Shown: positions 1 to 11,699 of the stretch, piece after piece
How positions within the stretch are numbered: position 1 is the stretch's first letter
How the letters are laid out: the number at the start of each line of letters is the position of its first letter
NCBI RefSeq assembly: GCF_000276665.1
Contig: NW_004955418.1
Location: forward strand, 4,749,714-4,813,713
DNA length: 64,000 nucleotides
Direction of reading: 5' to 3'
From: Chinchilla lanigera
Lineage: Eukaryota > Chordata > Mammalia > Rodentia > Chinchillidae
The notes under the pieces: model-generated
Database searches by the model: none
What the model was told of the DNA's origin: nothing
Seen by the model: the letters and a program-made list of their open reading frames with translations, nothing else
Translations under genes and position numbers: made by a program

Positions 1-2280
1 TTTCAAAAGACAAATAATATTTCAGCCTTTAAACTCTCTTCACTGTGGGAATGTGTTGGGAATGTCGCACTCTATAAAGGAGAGAGAAAGTGATGAAAGT
101 TTTCAGCAGTTCACCCCTCCACTCTCTCTCTCTCTTTACTTGTAAATTTTTTGGATTTGGGAGGAGTGCTTCATGTTTTTCAACCCTAGTGACCTCAGAG
201 ATGTACCCACAGACCATGCCAACAAATTTTGTTTGATGAATAAGTTACTTTAATTTTCCTCCTATCACTGCTCTGCTGTTAGATCACAAGACTAAATTGA
301 GATTAAAACTGAAATTTTCCCAGAACGGACTGCAATGCCAGCGATAAAGAAGTAAGTAGATGAGGAAGAAGCGCAAGTGAATGGAAAGTAAGAAGAGAGG
401 AAAGATGGGGGAAAGGATAACAAAAGAAAGAAAAGCCTGATACAAGACTTACAGGGGGCTTGAGTAATATCTCACCTGAGGGAGTTACAATTGCAGGGAT
501 GAAACGTGCAAATCATATGTGGCAAAATGAAATCATATATGGTCCTAAGTGAACTGTTTTAAAAAAATCTATGTCTAACATGCTTAGAAAGCAAAGCTGA
601 GATTATGGGAAAAATTGTAGGTACATTCCTAAAGTATATTTTTGAAGTTATTTTGAACCATGGGATTGAAGTATAGTCATGAAATATAGTGTTCTGCAGT
701 TCATAATTTCCTAAATTGATTTTTATGGAAGTGTTCATATTATTGTCATTAATATTTTGTCAGCTTATGATTTTATCTACTCAGCTCAGCTACCAGGAAC
801 CATGATTAAAGCAAGCGCTTCTGCTACTTTTGAAGAAATCCTTTCAAGTCGATTTTTCCTAGATCAGCTTTCAACATAAATTTTGTCCCATGTGAAGAAG
901 TTCAGCACAACGTAAGCAGGCCCATAAAGCAGGAAAGCCTATTTTCATCAAGTGGGGTGCTGCATATTTATGCCCAAGGCCTCATGTAAATCAGGAAGCC
1001 ACAAAACGGGAGGCATTAAAGCTGCTGGTCTTTCTGTGGAATACTAAGGTTGGTGCATTTTTATGGGAAACAAGTTAAAGCTGAGACACAAATTTCTCGG
1101 TGTGGCTGCAATGCTTTTACTCTAATAAAGATCTGAGACCAGAAGGAATTGCCATCAACTCCTAGCATATTTTTCTTTCCAAAACTACATCTCTCTTATA
1201 AATATCCCTGAGAAATAACCTTATGGGTCCAATAAACCCCAAATCACTTTACAGGTGACCTTATTTCTACTAGTTGTCAACATCCTGCTCTCATCAACAT
1301 CATGGAGGAAGAAAAAATGGACTGAAATTTGTGATCTCTTCATGAGCCACGAAGATGAAACTTATGATTTGTAGCACATTTAAGGTTGTTTCTAAATAGG
1401 CAATAGAGCTTCTGATGCCCATAGTCCTAAAAATGCTCGCCTGATTCCTCTTGTCACTCTGTGCCTTTGGTTACAACCATGACCTCAGAAACATTTCTGG
1501 GCTTATACTATAATTACATAGCACATTTCAGGTTTAAAGGTGTTAGGAGGAGTTTGTATCCTTCTTTCTCTGTCCACCCTGAATTCTTTCCCACCATGGA
1601 CAGCAGCTTTGTAAACCCTACTCGTACTGACCACTCAGTTTGTGTTTTTCTGATTGGGAATGATATACCTGCAGAGGCTTTATTTTTTATCCTCTCCCAA
1701 TATTTCAAAGCTTGTTTCCTCCTCAGTCCTGACACTGGCAATCTTTTGTGGTTTTCCTTGGGCCTCAGAGGCTTAATGGTCTGGCACCGAACTTGAATCT
1801 TTGGAAATATATCTCAGCCAACTTTAACGGTGGCTTTCAGATACATTCAGGGAGCTGCCACTCAGAAGTAAAACTGTTGCTCATGGTTTAGCGTTCCAGG
1901 GAGGCTTTCACCCTTCAAATCAACTAAAATGTATTCAAAGATAACTGTAATAACCTACAGAATTCACCCAGGTGATTTAAGGATAGTTCTAGTTTCTCTA
2001 AGGGTAAAAATGAAATGTAGTTCAGAAGTTACTTCGCTGAGTTTTTGAATATTTAGCAGCCCCCTTTTCCAGGAAAGAGAAAAGCAGACTGTGATTGGGG
2101 TATAAGAATTCTTGCATGAACTAGTTGTAGTATTTGAAAGTCAAGCAATTGATAATAAACACAGAGCTCTTCAGAGGAGCCCAGGTATACCTGCAATAGT
2201 ATGGTTAACTCATAGTTATGGTTATGAGGTGTGCTCTGATGTTACTATCCCCTCCAAAACTCATTTTGAAATGTAATTGG
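1..2280. other. No gene or classifiable repeat seen
   Basis: AT-rich sequence in which all reading frames are short (111 codons at most). A short (CT)n run lies at 119-138. I recognise no exon, RNA gene or transposon here. It may be unique intergenic or intronic sequence, or repeats too old to recognise by eye. Confidence 0.5.
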
Positions 2281-2284
2281 CATT

Positions 2285-2560
2285 TTTTCTTTTTTCTTTT
2301 AAAGAGAATTTTAAAAATAACAAAATAACAACAACATAGATAAAAACAAAACAATGCAAAAACAACAAAAATAATACAAGTTTTCAAAACAAAATGAAAG
2401 AAATTAACAGTGGTTATTATATTACATCTGGTAATCCGAGCTGCTTTGTTGAAGGTAGTTGCCATTTTAACAGTATTAAAGGGAGAGATCTTTAAAAGGT
2501 GATCAATATTATTTTCATGGAAGTGGGGTAGGGTAGTCATCATAGAGGTAGTCCAGCTTG
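2285..2560 (-). mobile_element. L1 3'-UTR fragment, antisense
   Basis: Starts with a T-rich run (the poly-A tail on the minus strand). The core at about 2397-2430 is the reverse complement of the L1 3' UTR seen in the full copy near 41.35 kb; both contain GAAATTAACAGTGGTT. This is a 5'-truncated copy holding only the end of the element, with no coding capacity. Confidence 0.6.
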
Positions 2561-2726
2561 TTTCTCTTTGTCTGAAGAATGCCCTTTTGCTTCGTTATGA
2601 CACAATAGAAAGGTCCTCACCCTGTGCTGGCACCATAATCTGGACTTCTCAAAGTCAAGAACTATGAGTCAAATTAAATGTTATTAATCAATTTATCCAC
2701 TGCATGATACTCTGCTATAGCAGCAT

Positions 2727-3255
2727 ATAACTAAGTAGGACAAGGTTTCTTATTTTCAGCTGCTATTACAAATATACCAGTGACTGGCTTATAGAAGCCA
2801 GAAATTAATTGGTTGTATTTCTGGAAGCTAAGAAAGTTGTTTTTTTGTTTTTGTTTTTGTTTTTTTCCAGTGGAGAACATTGTTTGTTTTTATTTGAGAC
2901 AGGTTCTCACTATATAGTTTAGGCTGGCCTTGAACTCACGGTGTTCCTCTTGCCTCACTCTCCAAGAGCTGGAATTAAAAGTGTTCACCGCCATGCCCAG
3001 TTTGGCAGTTGGAAGTTTGAGCATGGGTGCTGGCACAATCAGGTTTCGGTGTGGGCCTTCTCATCTCCTTGTATCTTCCCATGGCAGAGAAGAGTGATCT
3101 AGTTTTCTGCCGTCTTCTCATGAGAGCACTACTTCCACTCACGAAGTCTCCTTTCTGGTGACTGAATTACCCAGACTCCCGTCTCCACACACCAGCACTT
3201 TGGGCACTTGATTTCTACATACGAATTCTGGGGAGTCAGACCAGAATTCAGGGTA
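2727..3255 (-). mobile_element. MLT1-like MaLR LTR, antisense, split by a B1
   Basis: The two parts (2727-2835 and 3002-3255) together read as an antisense MLT1-type LTR: a GCTGCTATTACAAATATACC-type start, a degenerate 'tctggaagct' block, then a pyrimidine-rich central section and a terminal AATTCTGGGGAGTCAGACC-type end. The B1 at 2836-3001 interrupts it and is therefore younger. Solo LTR; no internal region is seen. Confidence 0.55.
2836..3001 (-). mobile_element. B1-like 7SL SINE, antisense
   Basis: A T-rich tail is followed by the antisense B1 body starting GAGACAGGTTCTCACTATAT, then the 'aggctggccttgaactcac' block and a degenerate 'gctggaattaaaagtg' block. This copy lacks the extra internal segment seen in the other B1 copies of the window. 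It sits inside an MLT1 LTR. Confidence 0.75.
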
Positions 3256-3428
3256 TGGTGTTATTCTTGTTAAGGCTTATTTTTAACACTTGTTAAAACT
3301 TTAAATAAATGAATCAGGATCTTAACTCTTCAGAAGTTAATATTATGCCCAATTGTTTACCACAGATTATCTCTCAGGGAAGGTTTGACCTGAGAAGAAA
3401 AGAAGAGGAAGAAATATTTGGAGGAAGA

Positions 3429-3520
3429 GGAGAGAGAGAGAAACACACACACTCACACACACACACACACGCACACGCACGCATACTCCTGCACACGCAC
3501 AGAGAGACTCAGAGAGAGAT
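3429..3520. repeat. Compound GA/CA microsatellite
   Basis: (GA)n followed by an interrupted (CA)n with CACG interruptions and a second GA stretch. The open reading frames that cross it on both strands are products of the repeat. Confidence 0.9.
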
Positions 3521-3566
3521 TTGTATGGTATGTGCCCAACATACGTGCCCAAAACTGTTCTTAAAA

Positions 3567-3765
3567 CTTTACAAATATTAACTTACTTAATCCTCTACAA
3601 CACTGCAGAGTGAGTACTATTATTACTCCAATTTTACATATCACAGAACTGTGGTAGAAAGAGGTAAATTACTTGCCACAACCACATAGCTTGTTAGCTG
3701 AAAGAGGAGGAATTTAAAACCAATATCTAACCAAAGAGTCAGAGTACTCCTCTAACTAGACTTTT
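3567..3765 (-). mobile_element. MIR SINE, antisense
   Basis: Antisense MIR pattern: 'gtgagtactattattactcc' , then 'attttacatatcacagaactg', 'aggtaaattacttgcc' and 'cacatagcttgttagctga'. These correspond to the conserved MIR core in reverse. Old and diverged. Confidence 0.7.
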
Positions 3766-3808
3766 CAGAGCAACATTACAGCTCTGTATTTCAGGCCTGC
3801 TGAAGCTG

Positions 3809-3810
<2 letters not shown>

Positions 3811-3848
<38 letters not shown>
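3811..3848. repeat. (CA)19 microsatellite
   Basis: Uninterrupted CA dinucleotide run of about 19 units. Likely length-polymorphic. Confidence 0.95.
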
Positions 3849-4639
3849 AAACATCAGTTGCTTATCACAACAGAAATCAGTTACACAACTAGGCCACTAG
3901 TAGAGAAAGCATGCTGCTTGTACTCAGAGAGGGACTCAGGGTGATGGAGACTTCATCTTGGTGTGTGCTTCCCTTAGAACCACTCCAGCAGGGAGGGAAG
4001 GTGGCCAGGCACATCCCACCTCCTGAAGTTACATGAACCTCCTCCATTCACACTGCATTTGTCCGTGTAACTCATAGGGCAGCAGTCTAAAGAGGAATGA
4101 GAAATGAATTCTTACTATGTCTCCATAAATAAGGGTGAGTGCCAATCAAATATATTGAGTAAGCAGCACTGATGACTAATAATACACTTGTTTGGGATCT
4201 ACCCACATCACTTTCTCAACAGTTCCCCTGTACATATCTCTCCCCTTTAACCAGGAGATTACTTTTATATCTCCAGAGGAAGGACCCACTTAACTTAAAC
4301 CTTTCATTCTCTCACATACGATATTTATAGAAAATACCTTTATCCATGTTACCTTTAGCCTGAGGGTTTTTGAACTTATAATCTACAAAGACTGAAAATC
4401 GATGTGCTTTCTGCTCTGCATTTCTTCCTCGTGGCAGTGTGTGTAGACTGTCACCTGCTTGAAGAGGAAGAAGAACATAAGCTACCTTTTCCAAAATATC
4501 ACTCTGCCACAAAGCTACTAGACAATGGTAATGTCTTAGAGTTCAAACGGAGGTTGGCTCCTGTGATCGACATTTCTTTGACTATTTTTCAGCTGTCATT
4601 GTAGGTGTAGATATTTATAAAATGTAAATACAGTTTTTG

Positions 4640-5560
4640 AACATTATGATCTTATACATGTTTTCCTAATTTCTATTATGGTCACTATCTTGACTCGTGA
4701 GATATTTAGAAGTTTTATATTTCAAAAATAGTGGGTATTTTAGTTATATTCTTGCTACTGACTTTGAACATAAATACATCCTTGAGAGGATATGATCCAT
4801 ACATTAGTGATTCTTTTATTTTTGAGATATTTTTGGTACAAGATCAATTTTACTAAGTTTTTTGAGTTTCTTGAAAGGAATGTACAATCTAAATTTTGAA
4901 GCATATTGTTTTGTGTTTAGATTTCAGGCGATATTTGACAAGATCTCCCATGTGATTTAAGAAATGTCTAAATTTTGTAGTTTTTAACATTTTTTTAATT
5001 GGCATTGAAGCTATCCTTTTAGACAAACAGAATTTTTACATCTTTCTTGAAAATAATTTTTTATCATTACATCTGACTCTTCCTAAATTTTTAGATTTTA
5101 CATTTTGTCTGACACCAATACAGTTATGTGATTTTTCTTTTGGTTAGTTTTGGCCCACTATTTGACCTCCATCATTTTATTTTTAAACTGGTATCTATCT
5201 TTATAATGTAGATATTATTGTAATAAATGGGTCAGATTTGAATTTTTACTGAGCCTTGATGATTTCCTTTAGAGTTAACACTTGAGTTCTGTCCACTCAC
5301 AGTTACTAAAGCTGCAAACACATTTGGGTTCCTCTCTACTGTCTTATTCTGTGCTTTCTATTCTGTGAGAGTATGACTTTCCATAGCATAATTTTGTCAT
5401 GTTTTAATTTTACTTTTATCCTTCCAATGCATTATTTTAAATTTTACTTGAAAAATTTTTAGACATTTTAATGTATCATCTATCTCTTTATAATTGAGGT
5501 GTACTTCTTAATATATTTTAGATACGCACTTTACTTGCTCATAGGTATTGACAATCGTTC
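4640..5560 (-). mobile_element. Old L1 ORF2 fragment (endonuclease part), antisense
   Basis: T-rich antisense LINE-1 sequence. Recognisable pieces are 'ttgactcgtgagatatttag' near 4690, and 'tttgtctgacaccaatacag' near 5105 followed by 'ttttcttttggttag', which match the antisense of the ORF2 endonuclease region in old L1M elements. Heavily diverged, with many breaks; limits are approximate. Confidence 0.5.
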
Positions 5561-5574
5561 AAGTGTCTGGCTTG

Positions 5575-5955
5575 TCTTTTTTTGTGTTGTTTGAAAAATG
5601 GAAGTTTTTAAATTTCATTAAAATCTGATTTCATTAAGCATTTTCTTTACAATAAAATTGTTATGCTTTATTTGAGAAATATCTTTGTAGTTCAAGAATG
5701 TCAGATGCTATCCATAGAAGATTATTTATTTATTTATTTATTTTTGCATTTAGAGCCACCGTCCATCTGGAAGTAATGTTTATGTATGTGTGAAGCTGGA
5801 GTAAGACTTTCTTTTTTTCCAAATTATTTTGGTTATTTGTCCCAACATCATTCGTGGAAAACAACTTCCTTTTTTTAAAGTTCAACTTCTTTTGTAAATT
5901 AGGGTGTCTTCTATGTCTATCTCTGTTGGAAACTGGTTAGTCTATCCTTATAGTG
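5575..5955 (-). mobile_element. Old L1 ORF2 C-terminal fragment, antisense
   Basis: Antisense of a late ORF2 segment: the 'aatggaagtttttaaatttc' block, then a 'ccaacatcattcgtgg' block and 'ctggttagtctatccttat' at the right end. Its order relative to the fragment on its left is not that of one element, so it is a separate insertion or a rearranged piece. A (TTTA)n run interrupts it at 5721-5745. Confidence 0.5.
5721..5745. repeat. (TTTA)n microsatellite
   Basis: Six tandem ATTT-type units inside old L1 sequence. Confidence 0.9.
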
Positions 5956-8107
5956 AGTATTAGTTAAAAAACAATGATCCTTTATTTAATTTCTAATTTT
6001 ATGGATCAAAAGTTAGGACTGGGCTCCACTGAAAGTTATTCTGGTGGTCAGTGGGTTGTCAGCTGCTAGTTAGGAAGTTCTCATGAAGTTTGCCTTGCTG
6101 TTCGGGGAACGAATAGAGGCAATTGAGGCATTAGAGGAACAGAGACAACTTGTAATTATTTTCTAGCAAGCTAGCATGAACTCTGCATTTGATATCAACA
6201 GCAACCCAAGACTGTAAGTAGATATGTGCAGGTAATTTTAACACTTATGCTCAAAACTGACAAGATGTCCATTATGCCACATTCTATTCACAAACCTAAC
6301 TCACTTGGCAAGAGACTTCAGTCTCCACGGAAAATTGTTCAAGTCAAATCATGAAGCAGCATGGATTCAGGTAAATAACCACCAACACCCCACCCTTTGG
6401 TTATAGTTACTCACATTTTTACCATATTACAACTATTTTGAGCTCTTCCTAGTATGTTCTGAAAATTTCATCAGGCACAGCTTCTCATGTTACCCAAACT
6501 ATTACTGACATCATGTCCAAATGCAAATAACTCCTCTTAATCGAGAGATCTATAACCTTAAAATGACAAAATTTCTGACTCCCTCATACCAGAGGGAATA
6601 CACTTCTTATATTGTATTTACAATCTTTCATGTGCATGATCCCAATTCATACACTATCCAAAATGCTTCTCTTATAATAATTTATGCAATATTACCGAAA
6701 GGAAAGTCAGTAAACAGAGCTCTGTAAATCTTAACTAAATGCTTTTATAGTATTTTCCTTATGTCTGAGTTTCTCCTGGATATATTGAACACTGCTATGT
6801 GACTTGATAGAACTCAATTTATTTGATAAGGTCTGCCATTCCTGCAAGAAGGTAATGAGCTATGAACTAGAGAGGTAGCTGATTCCCAACTATACTGTCT
6901 ACGAGATCCACATTACAGACACTTCTGTAGCAGATTACCAAGAATCATAAGAGCAGGAGTAGAAGGAAGCACTTGGTATTAAGTTAAGAAGGGAAAATAG
7001 ATGTCAGTAATTAATATATATTCAAATTTTGGAGGAATAGTGTATGTGTAAGGGCTTTTTTTCCCAAATTTTAAAAATTCTTTTATGCACAAAAATTGTC
7101 TGAAAAAGGAAGAGAGCTATAGCACAATAGCTCCATGGGACAGTTGTTACCATTAGTGGAGATGTTATTGTTGCTAGTTGTGAGTTTATTAAATGTGTCA
7201 GCTACTGTGGTTGCTCTTCATAAGAATTTCAGAGTGAGAAGAGATGAGATTTATTTTCCAGTTACTAAATAAAGCTTGGCTTATCCTTTATTTTTTTCTT
7301 TTATTTCTCTCCAAAACAATATAATTCTTGGTAATGAAAGCAAGATTCTATAAGGAAAAGGGCAAAAGGAAAGAAGAAATTATTTTCAATAAGTATTCAC
7401 AAGAAATTGGGTAATAGGGTCTATAAATTATGTTAAATTTTATGGTCTCAATCTGGAATTTATACTCTTGCAGTGTTTTAATCCAGAACACTTTTTGAAA
7501 CACAGCAACACCATATTTCAAGGAAGAGAAAAACAAGTCATTCTTCTGTAGCCTGCATTAATTCTTTAGCAGCCAGTCATTCTTACCCTGAGATAGACAG
7601 AGCACATTGGTTCCAGCACTGCAGGAAGCTCTGTGAATGGGGATCAGAAATCTTAGAGTTACACAAAGAACTGATAGTGTTGGAATAGCAACTATTAAAA
7701 CAATGGTTGATTTTTTAAAATTTTTATTTTAAAGAAAATTGATTTTTAAAAACTGGGCGTATAGTAAAAATTAAAGCTCATGAACAAAATTAAATCTCAG
7801 TAACACTTTGAATAAAAAACAAGTAACAGAGAAAAATATACAACATGTTATAACTTATTTAATTTGAAAATATGTAAATATACATACTACTTGTGAATAG
7901 CTGCATATAGGAGTATAGAGGCATGTGCCAGCTTCAGCATGGTTATTATCTCTGAAAGGGGAACACAGTGAAATCTGAGCAGCATTAGGAAATTGCTTCA
8001 AATTAATCTGTAATATTTTATTTAGTGGCCATAGAACATGTCTGTAATATGGTTCTATATACTTTTAACATGCTTTATATATTTTATAAATTTAAAAACA
8101 ATAGAAT
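5956..8107. other. No gene or classifiable repeat seen
   Basis: AT-rich stretch without an open frame above 68 codons and without recognisable repeat structure by eye. Confidence 0.4.
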
Positions 8108-8280
8108 GCCAGGCATGATGGCGCATGCCCTATAATCCCAGCAATCAGGAGACTGAGGCAGGAGCATCATTGCAAGCTCGAGACCAGCCTGGGCCACAAA
8201 GTGAGTTCAAGGCCAGCCTGAACTGCATAGCAAGACCCTGTCTCAAAAAGACCAAAAAAAAAAAAAAAAAAAAAAAAAAA
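8108..8280 (+). mobile_element. B1-like 7SL SINE with internal duplication
   Basis: Full B1-like body: GCCAGGCATGATGGCGCATG, 'gagactgaggcaggagcatc', then two related segments ('gagaccagcctgggcc' and 'caaggccagcctgaac') before 'agaccctgtctcaaaaagacc' and a tail of about 27 A. The doubled 'ccagcctg' block is the internal duplication known from rodent B1. Confidence 0.9.
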
Positions 8281-8324
8281 GAGAGAGATTCAGTATTTTG
8301 TTAATAATGTGTTTTCCTGAGATG

Positions 8325-8485
8325 CCACTTTGAAGATATCAATATGTAATGTGACAACTATTGTTAATTTCCTACCACTTTGTCTATAACTCTGTATTGT
8401 TTGTATTGTTTTTATGCTATCTTGTAAATGATGTCGGTTAATATGTTTTCTATCTTTTATTTTTAAAAAATAAATTTAAAAAAAT
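8325..8485 (+). mobile_element. L1 3'-end fragment
   Basis: Matches the extreme 3' end of the L1 copy that ends near 61716: 'ttgaagat', then 'aatatgtaatgtgacaac' against 'caatatagcaacc', 'ctaccactttgtct', 'tgtattgttttt', and an A-rich end with AATAAA. A very short, 5'-truncated insertion. Confidence 0.5.
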
Positions 8486-9486
8486 GATATGACAACCCTG
8501 ATCAAAGGCGCTAAGAAAGGATGTAGATTAACACAGAGCCTGAATAGAAAGTTCATGAACAATAAATAAAATAAGAATCATACACACACAAAGGAGGAGG
8601 ATAAAGAAAAAGTGAATTTCATTAGGCAATCCTCTATAAGTTTCATCAATTCCTAAGAATATTAGCCCAGGTTTATAAAAAACTCAGAGCATAAAACAAG
8701 AACTTGTGTGCAAGTATTTCTTTTGTGACATAAACGAATGAAGAGCAGGGGCTGAAAACACGGGAACAGAAAGTGTGGTAATTAACTCAAAGAGGCGTCG
8801 AGAACATAATCACCACTGTGAGCACTGACAGCCAAAATTCAACAGGGATTTTGCAAGGAATTTTATAAAACACAGCTCAGCTTCCATACCCCACCAGTCA
8901 AGAGTTGACTATGAATTAATAATTCCTTCACTCTTTCAAGTTGTTTATATGTATCAGAATGGTTGAGTGGGTTTCTTTAGGTATCTTAGGCACAAGCATC
9001 AAAGTAGACCTAGAATAGAAAACAAGACATATTTGGTAAGCCAGAGATGGGGTGCTGCCTATTACAGGGACACGCACTGTTTGCAAAATCGATTAGAATA
9101 AGGTGGCCTACGAAATGTAGATACATAAGAGGTACATTTACAATTCTCCCATTGTACTTATCAAACTGCTTAGATCCCACAGAAAATCCAATCTGTCACA
9201 AAATCTTCAAACTGATTGCTGGCCACAATCTCTAGGAAAAAAAATCCAACTTGATAAGAAGGGCTGATTGAACAAGCTACTGTCCATGATATTATCATCT
9301 AACTATTCCAGGATGCATATGGATTGTCTTTCTCTCTCTCTCTCAGCCCCTACATTTTTCTAATGCGCTAGGTGAGGTGATCTATTCCTTCAGTACAGAG
9401 GAGTCAGAGTCATCAGATGCTTTACTTTCATTGAGCTATTACTGCTGCGGTGTTAAAGGTATGACTATCTCTGAGGTTTAAGGCAT
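8486..9486. other. No gene or classifiable repeat seen
   Basis: AT-rich stretch with only short frames. A (TC)n run lies at about 9330-9345. No recognisable repeat otherwise. Confidence 0.4.
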
Positions 9487-9502
9487 CAAAAGATGACTTG
9501 GT

Positions 9503-9604
9503 AGGGGCTGGGGATTTAGCTTAGCAGCAAAAGCGCCTGCCTGGCAAGCGCAAGGTCGTGAGTTCTGTTCCCGGTTCCGGAGAAAAACCAAAAAAAAAAA
9601 AAAC
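9503..9604 (+). mobile_element. Young tRNA-derived (ID-like) SINE with 16-bp target-site duplication
   Basis: Starts GGGGCTGGGGATTTAGC, contains A-box and B-box like blocks (the latter around GTGAGTTCTGTTCCC), a 3' GGTTCCGGAGAAAAACC and an A-rich tail. It is flanked by perfect 16-bp direct repeats (CAAAAGATGACTTGGT) at 9487-9502 and 9605-9620. The perfect duplication shows a fairly recent L1-mediated insertion. The tRNA-like head should not be scored as a tRNA gene. Confidence 0.95.
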
Positions 9605-9811
9605 CAAAAGATGACTTGGTGAGTTTCTTACATTCCATACATTCTCCTTGCTTCCCCACTGAAATGCTCACTGGGTACAATGAGAAAGCTGAGTTTACCC
9701 CTCCAGTACAGAATTCCTTTCTTTGCTAATTTAATAGCATACAGAGCCAACCATGTGACAGTCAGAGTTTTAGGCTCAGCATATCCCTTACTTTGTCCCT
9801 CAGGGAAAGCA

Positions 9812-10242
9812 TTCATATTAGTCAGGCTTTTGTCACTGGAATCAAATACCTCAGAACTACAACTTAAAAGAGAAAAGGTTTCTTTTCACTCATAGTCTCA
9901 GAGATTTCAGGTCATGGCCTACTGGTTCCCAGGTACAAATGGTACGGTGGAGGAAAGCTACACGTTCCATGAAGGCCAGAAAGGAGAGACCAGGGGAGGA
10001 GCTAGAGCCTGGGGATGGGACTAAGGATGATATCTACCATTCAAAGTCTTAGGGATGCACCTCCTCTGACAGGGCCTCACCTCCTAATAGCGCAATCAGA
10101 TACGAACTCACCAAGAGAGGAATCCATTGATGAAGGTGGTACCCTCATGACCCAATCACCTCTCTAGGGACCTCCTCTGAAGATTGCTGTGTTAGGTATC
10201 AAACCCGCAACACACGGTTCTTTGAGAGTACACTTGACATTT
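9812..10242 (-). mobile_element. MaLR solo LTR, antisense
   Basis: Antisense MaLR pattern: 'attagtcaggcttttgtcac', 'acttaaaagagaaaaggttt', 'ctcacctcctaatagc', 'aatccattgatgaaggtgg', 'cctcatgacccaatcacc', then 'gattgctgtgttagg'. These blocks are in the order expected for the reverse complement of an MST/MLT1-type LTR. No internal sequence is attached. Confidence 0.65.
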
Positions 10243-10552
10243 ACACATAAGAGTATTACTCCTGTAGCTAGAATAATAAGGACTTTTAATGTAGTAGACC
10301 CTTAAATTTCATAAGTGAGAAACACAAATTTCCATAAGTGGATCACCGGGAGTGATAATGAGAGAACCATTTTTTATTTTAAAGAGAAAATAAATAAAAC
10401 AAAATTCCAAAACAAGACAATAGGAGAACAACAATGGCCAATGCATTGCACATTGTTACCTTCAAATCAGTTCCTCGGAGTACAACATATTGGCATTCAA
10501 CTGTTGAAACAATATAGCGCAAGTCTTTTTCTTCAATGAATAAGAGAAATTA

Positions 10553-10642
10553 GGGGCTGGGGATTTAGCTCAGCGGCAAAGCGCCTGCCTGGCAAGCGCA
10601 AGGTCGTGAGTTCGGTTCCTGGTACCGGAGAAAAACCAAAAA
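10553..10642 (+). mobile_element. Young tRNA-derived SINE running into an assembly gap
   Basis: Same SINE as at 9503, with head GGGGCTGGGGATTTAGCTCA and tail GGTACCGGAGAAAAACC followed by A, at which point the sequence becomes N. The tail length and the right target-site repeat are hidden by the gap. Confidence 0.9.
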
Positions 10643-10742
10643 NNNNNNNNNNNNNNNNNNNNNNNNNNNNNNNNNNNNNNNNNNNNNNNNNNNNNNNNNN
10701 NNNNNNNNNNNNNNNNNNNNNNNNNNNNNNNNNNNNNNNNNN
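10643..10742. other. Assembly gap (100 N)
   Basis: Exactly 100 N, the usual placeholder for a gap of unknown size. It starts in the A-rich tail of a SINE. Any reading frame across it is meaningless. Confidence 1.
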
Positions 10743-10767
10743 TAACTATCTTAACTATCTTTTATAT

Positions 10768-10800
10768 AAATATATCTATATCTATATCTATCTATCTGTC
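10768..10800. repeat. (TATC)n / (TATATC)n microsatellite
   Basis: Run of TATC and TATATC units immediately after the gap. It may continue into the gap. Confidence 0.85.
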
Positions 10801-11618
10801 TACTTTCCCTTCCTTTCTTTCTCCATTCCCCCATCCCAGTTTCTCTTTCCTTTTGAAGTTTCTTCCCACTTTATAATATCTACTGGGCATTTCTTGCACA
10901 TTTGGCTCTCAAACTTACGTACTCTAGTTTTAGGTTATATAGCACAAAATATTGGTTATTAGTTTAATTCATAAACTGCATTGCTAAAAACAATCCCACA
11001 TTTTGCAGAGTGTAATACAGTAGTACCACAGCTCCTGAACTTAATTTGTTCCATGACTCTGGGGAAGATGGTTATGTTCATGTTCATGCAGGGAAGATGG
11101 CTGTGGTTGAAGGGAAGCAAAGTTTTTCCAGAGGCTGCTGATTGTGCACAGAATTGTGTGTGAATAGAAACGCTCATGAATCAAGGTATTGCTATGCTCA
11201 AGCTGGCACATTAACTGGGCCGTTCAGAGCTATTCTGTCATATTATGCAAGCTGTTTCCATATATAGGAGTAGCAGTGGATCACAAAAATGGCTATGCAC
11301 CTACAGTCACACCTCCATTATGAAGAAAAACTCCTCTGGTTGAGGCAATATTATTCAGATCTGATGTTGGCACTCAAAATCAGGCACTTAAAACTCTTAA
11401 AGGATAGTGTTGGCAGAGCCAATATGTACAAAGAAAGCAAACACATATTTGAAAAGGCATATGTGCTGACCACTTCAGGGTTGAATGGTCTGGTATATTC
11501 ATTCTTCTCCGAAAGTGGCTCCCTGGCTCCTGCAATGGGTAATATGAAACCAAAGACTTACTGTTGGCCTTAGTTAGCAGCAGAGCAGTAAGAAATGATC
11601 CACTTTAGTGAGAGGAAG
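10801..11618. other. No gene or classifiable repeat seen
   Basis: Only short reading frames (94 codons at 11289-11573 is the longest) with no recognisable protein similarity. Confidence 0.4.
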
Positions 11619-11654
11619 CCTCTCTGCCTGCCTCTGCCTGCCTCTGCCTGCCTT
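11619..11654. repeat. Short tandem repeat, 10-bp unit
   Basis: Three and a half copies of CCTCTGCCTG in tandem, almost perfect. Confidence 0.9.
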
Positions 11655-11699
11655 GAGCACTCTGTGTAAAATCCATGGTATAATACTGAAATAATCTAG

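Noticed and set aside
3309..3581. 90-codon frame rich in His and Thr
   Set aside because: Produced by the CA/GA microsatellite.
9503..9604. tRNA gene
   Set aside because: The tRNA-like head with A and B boxes belongs to a SINE with a tail and target duplication; the other copies are the same.
10606..10962. 118-codon open frame across the first gap
   Set aside because: It runs through 100 N and starts in a SINE; not real.
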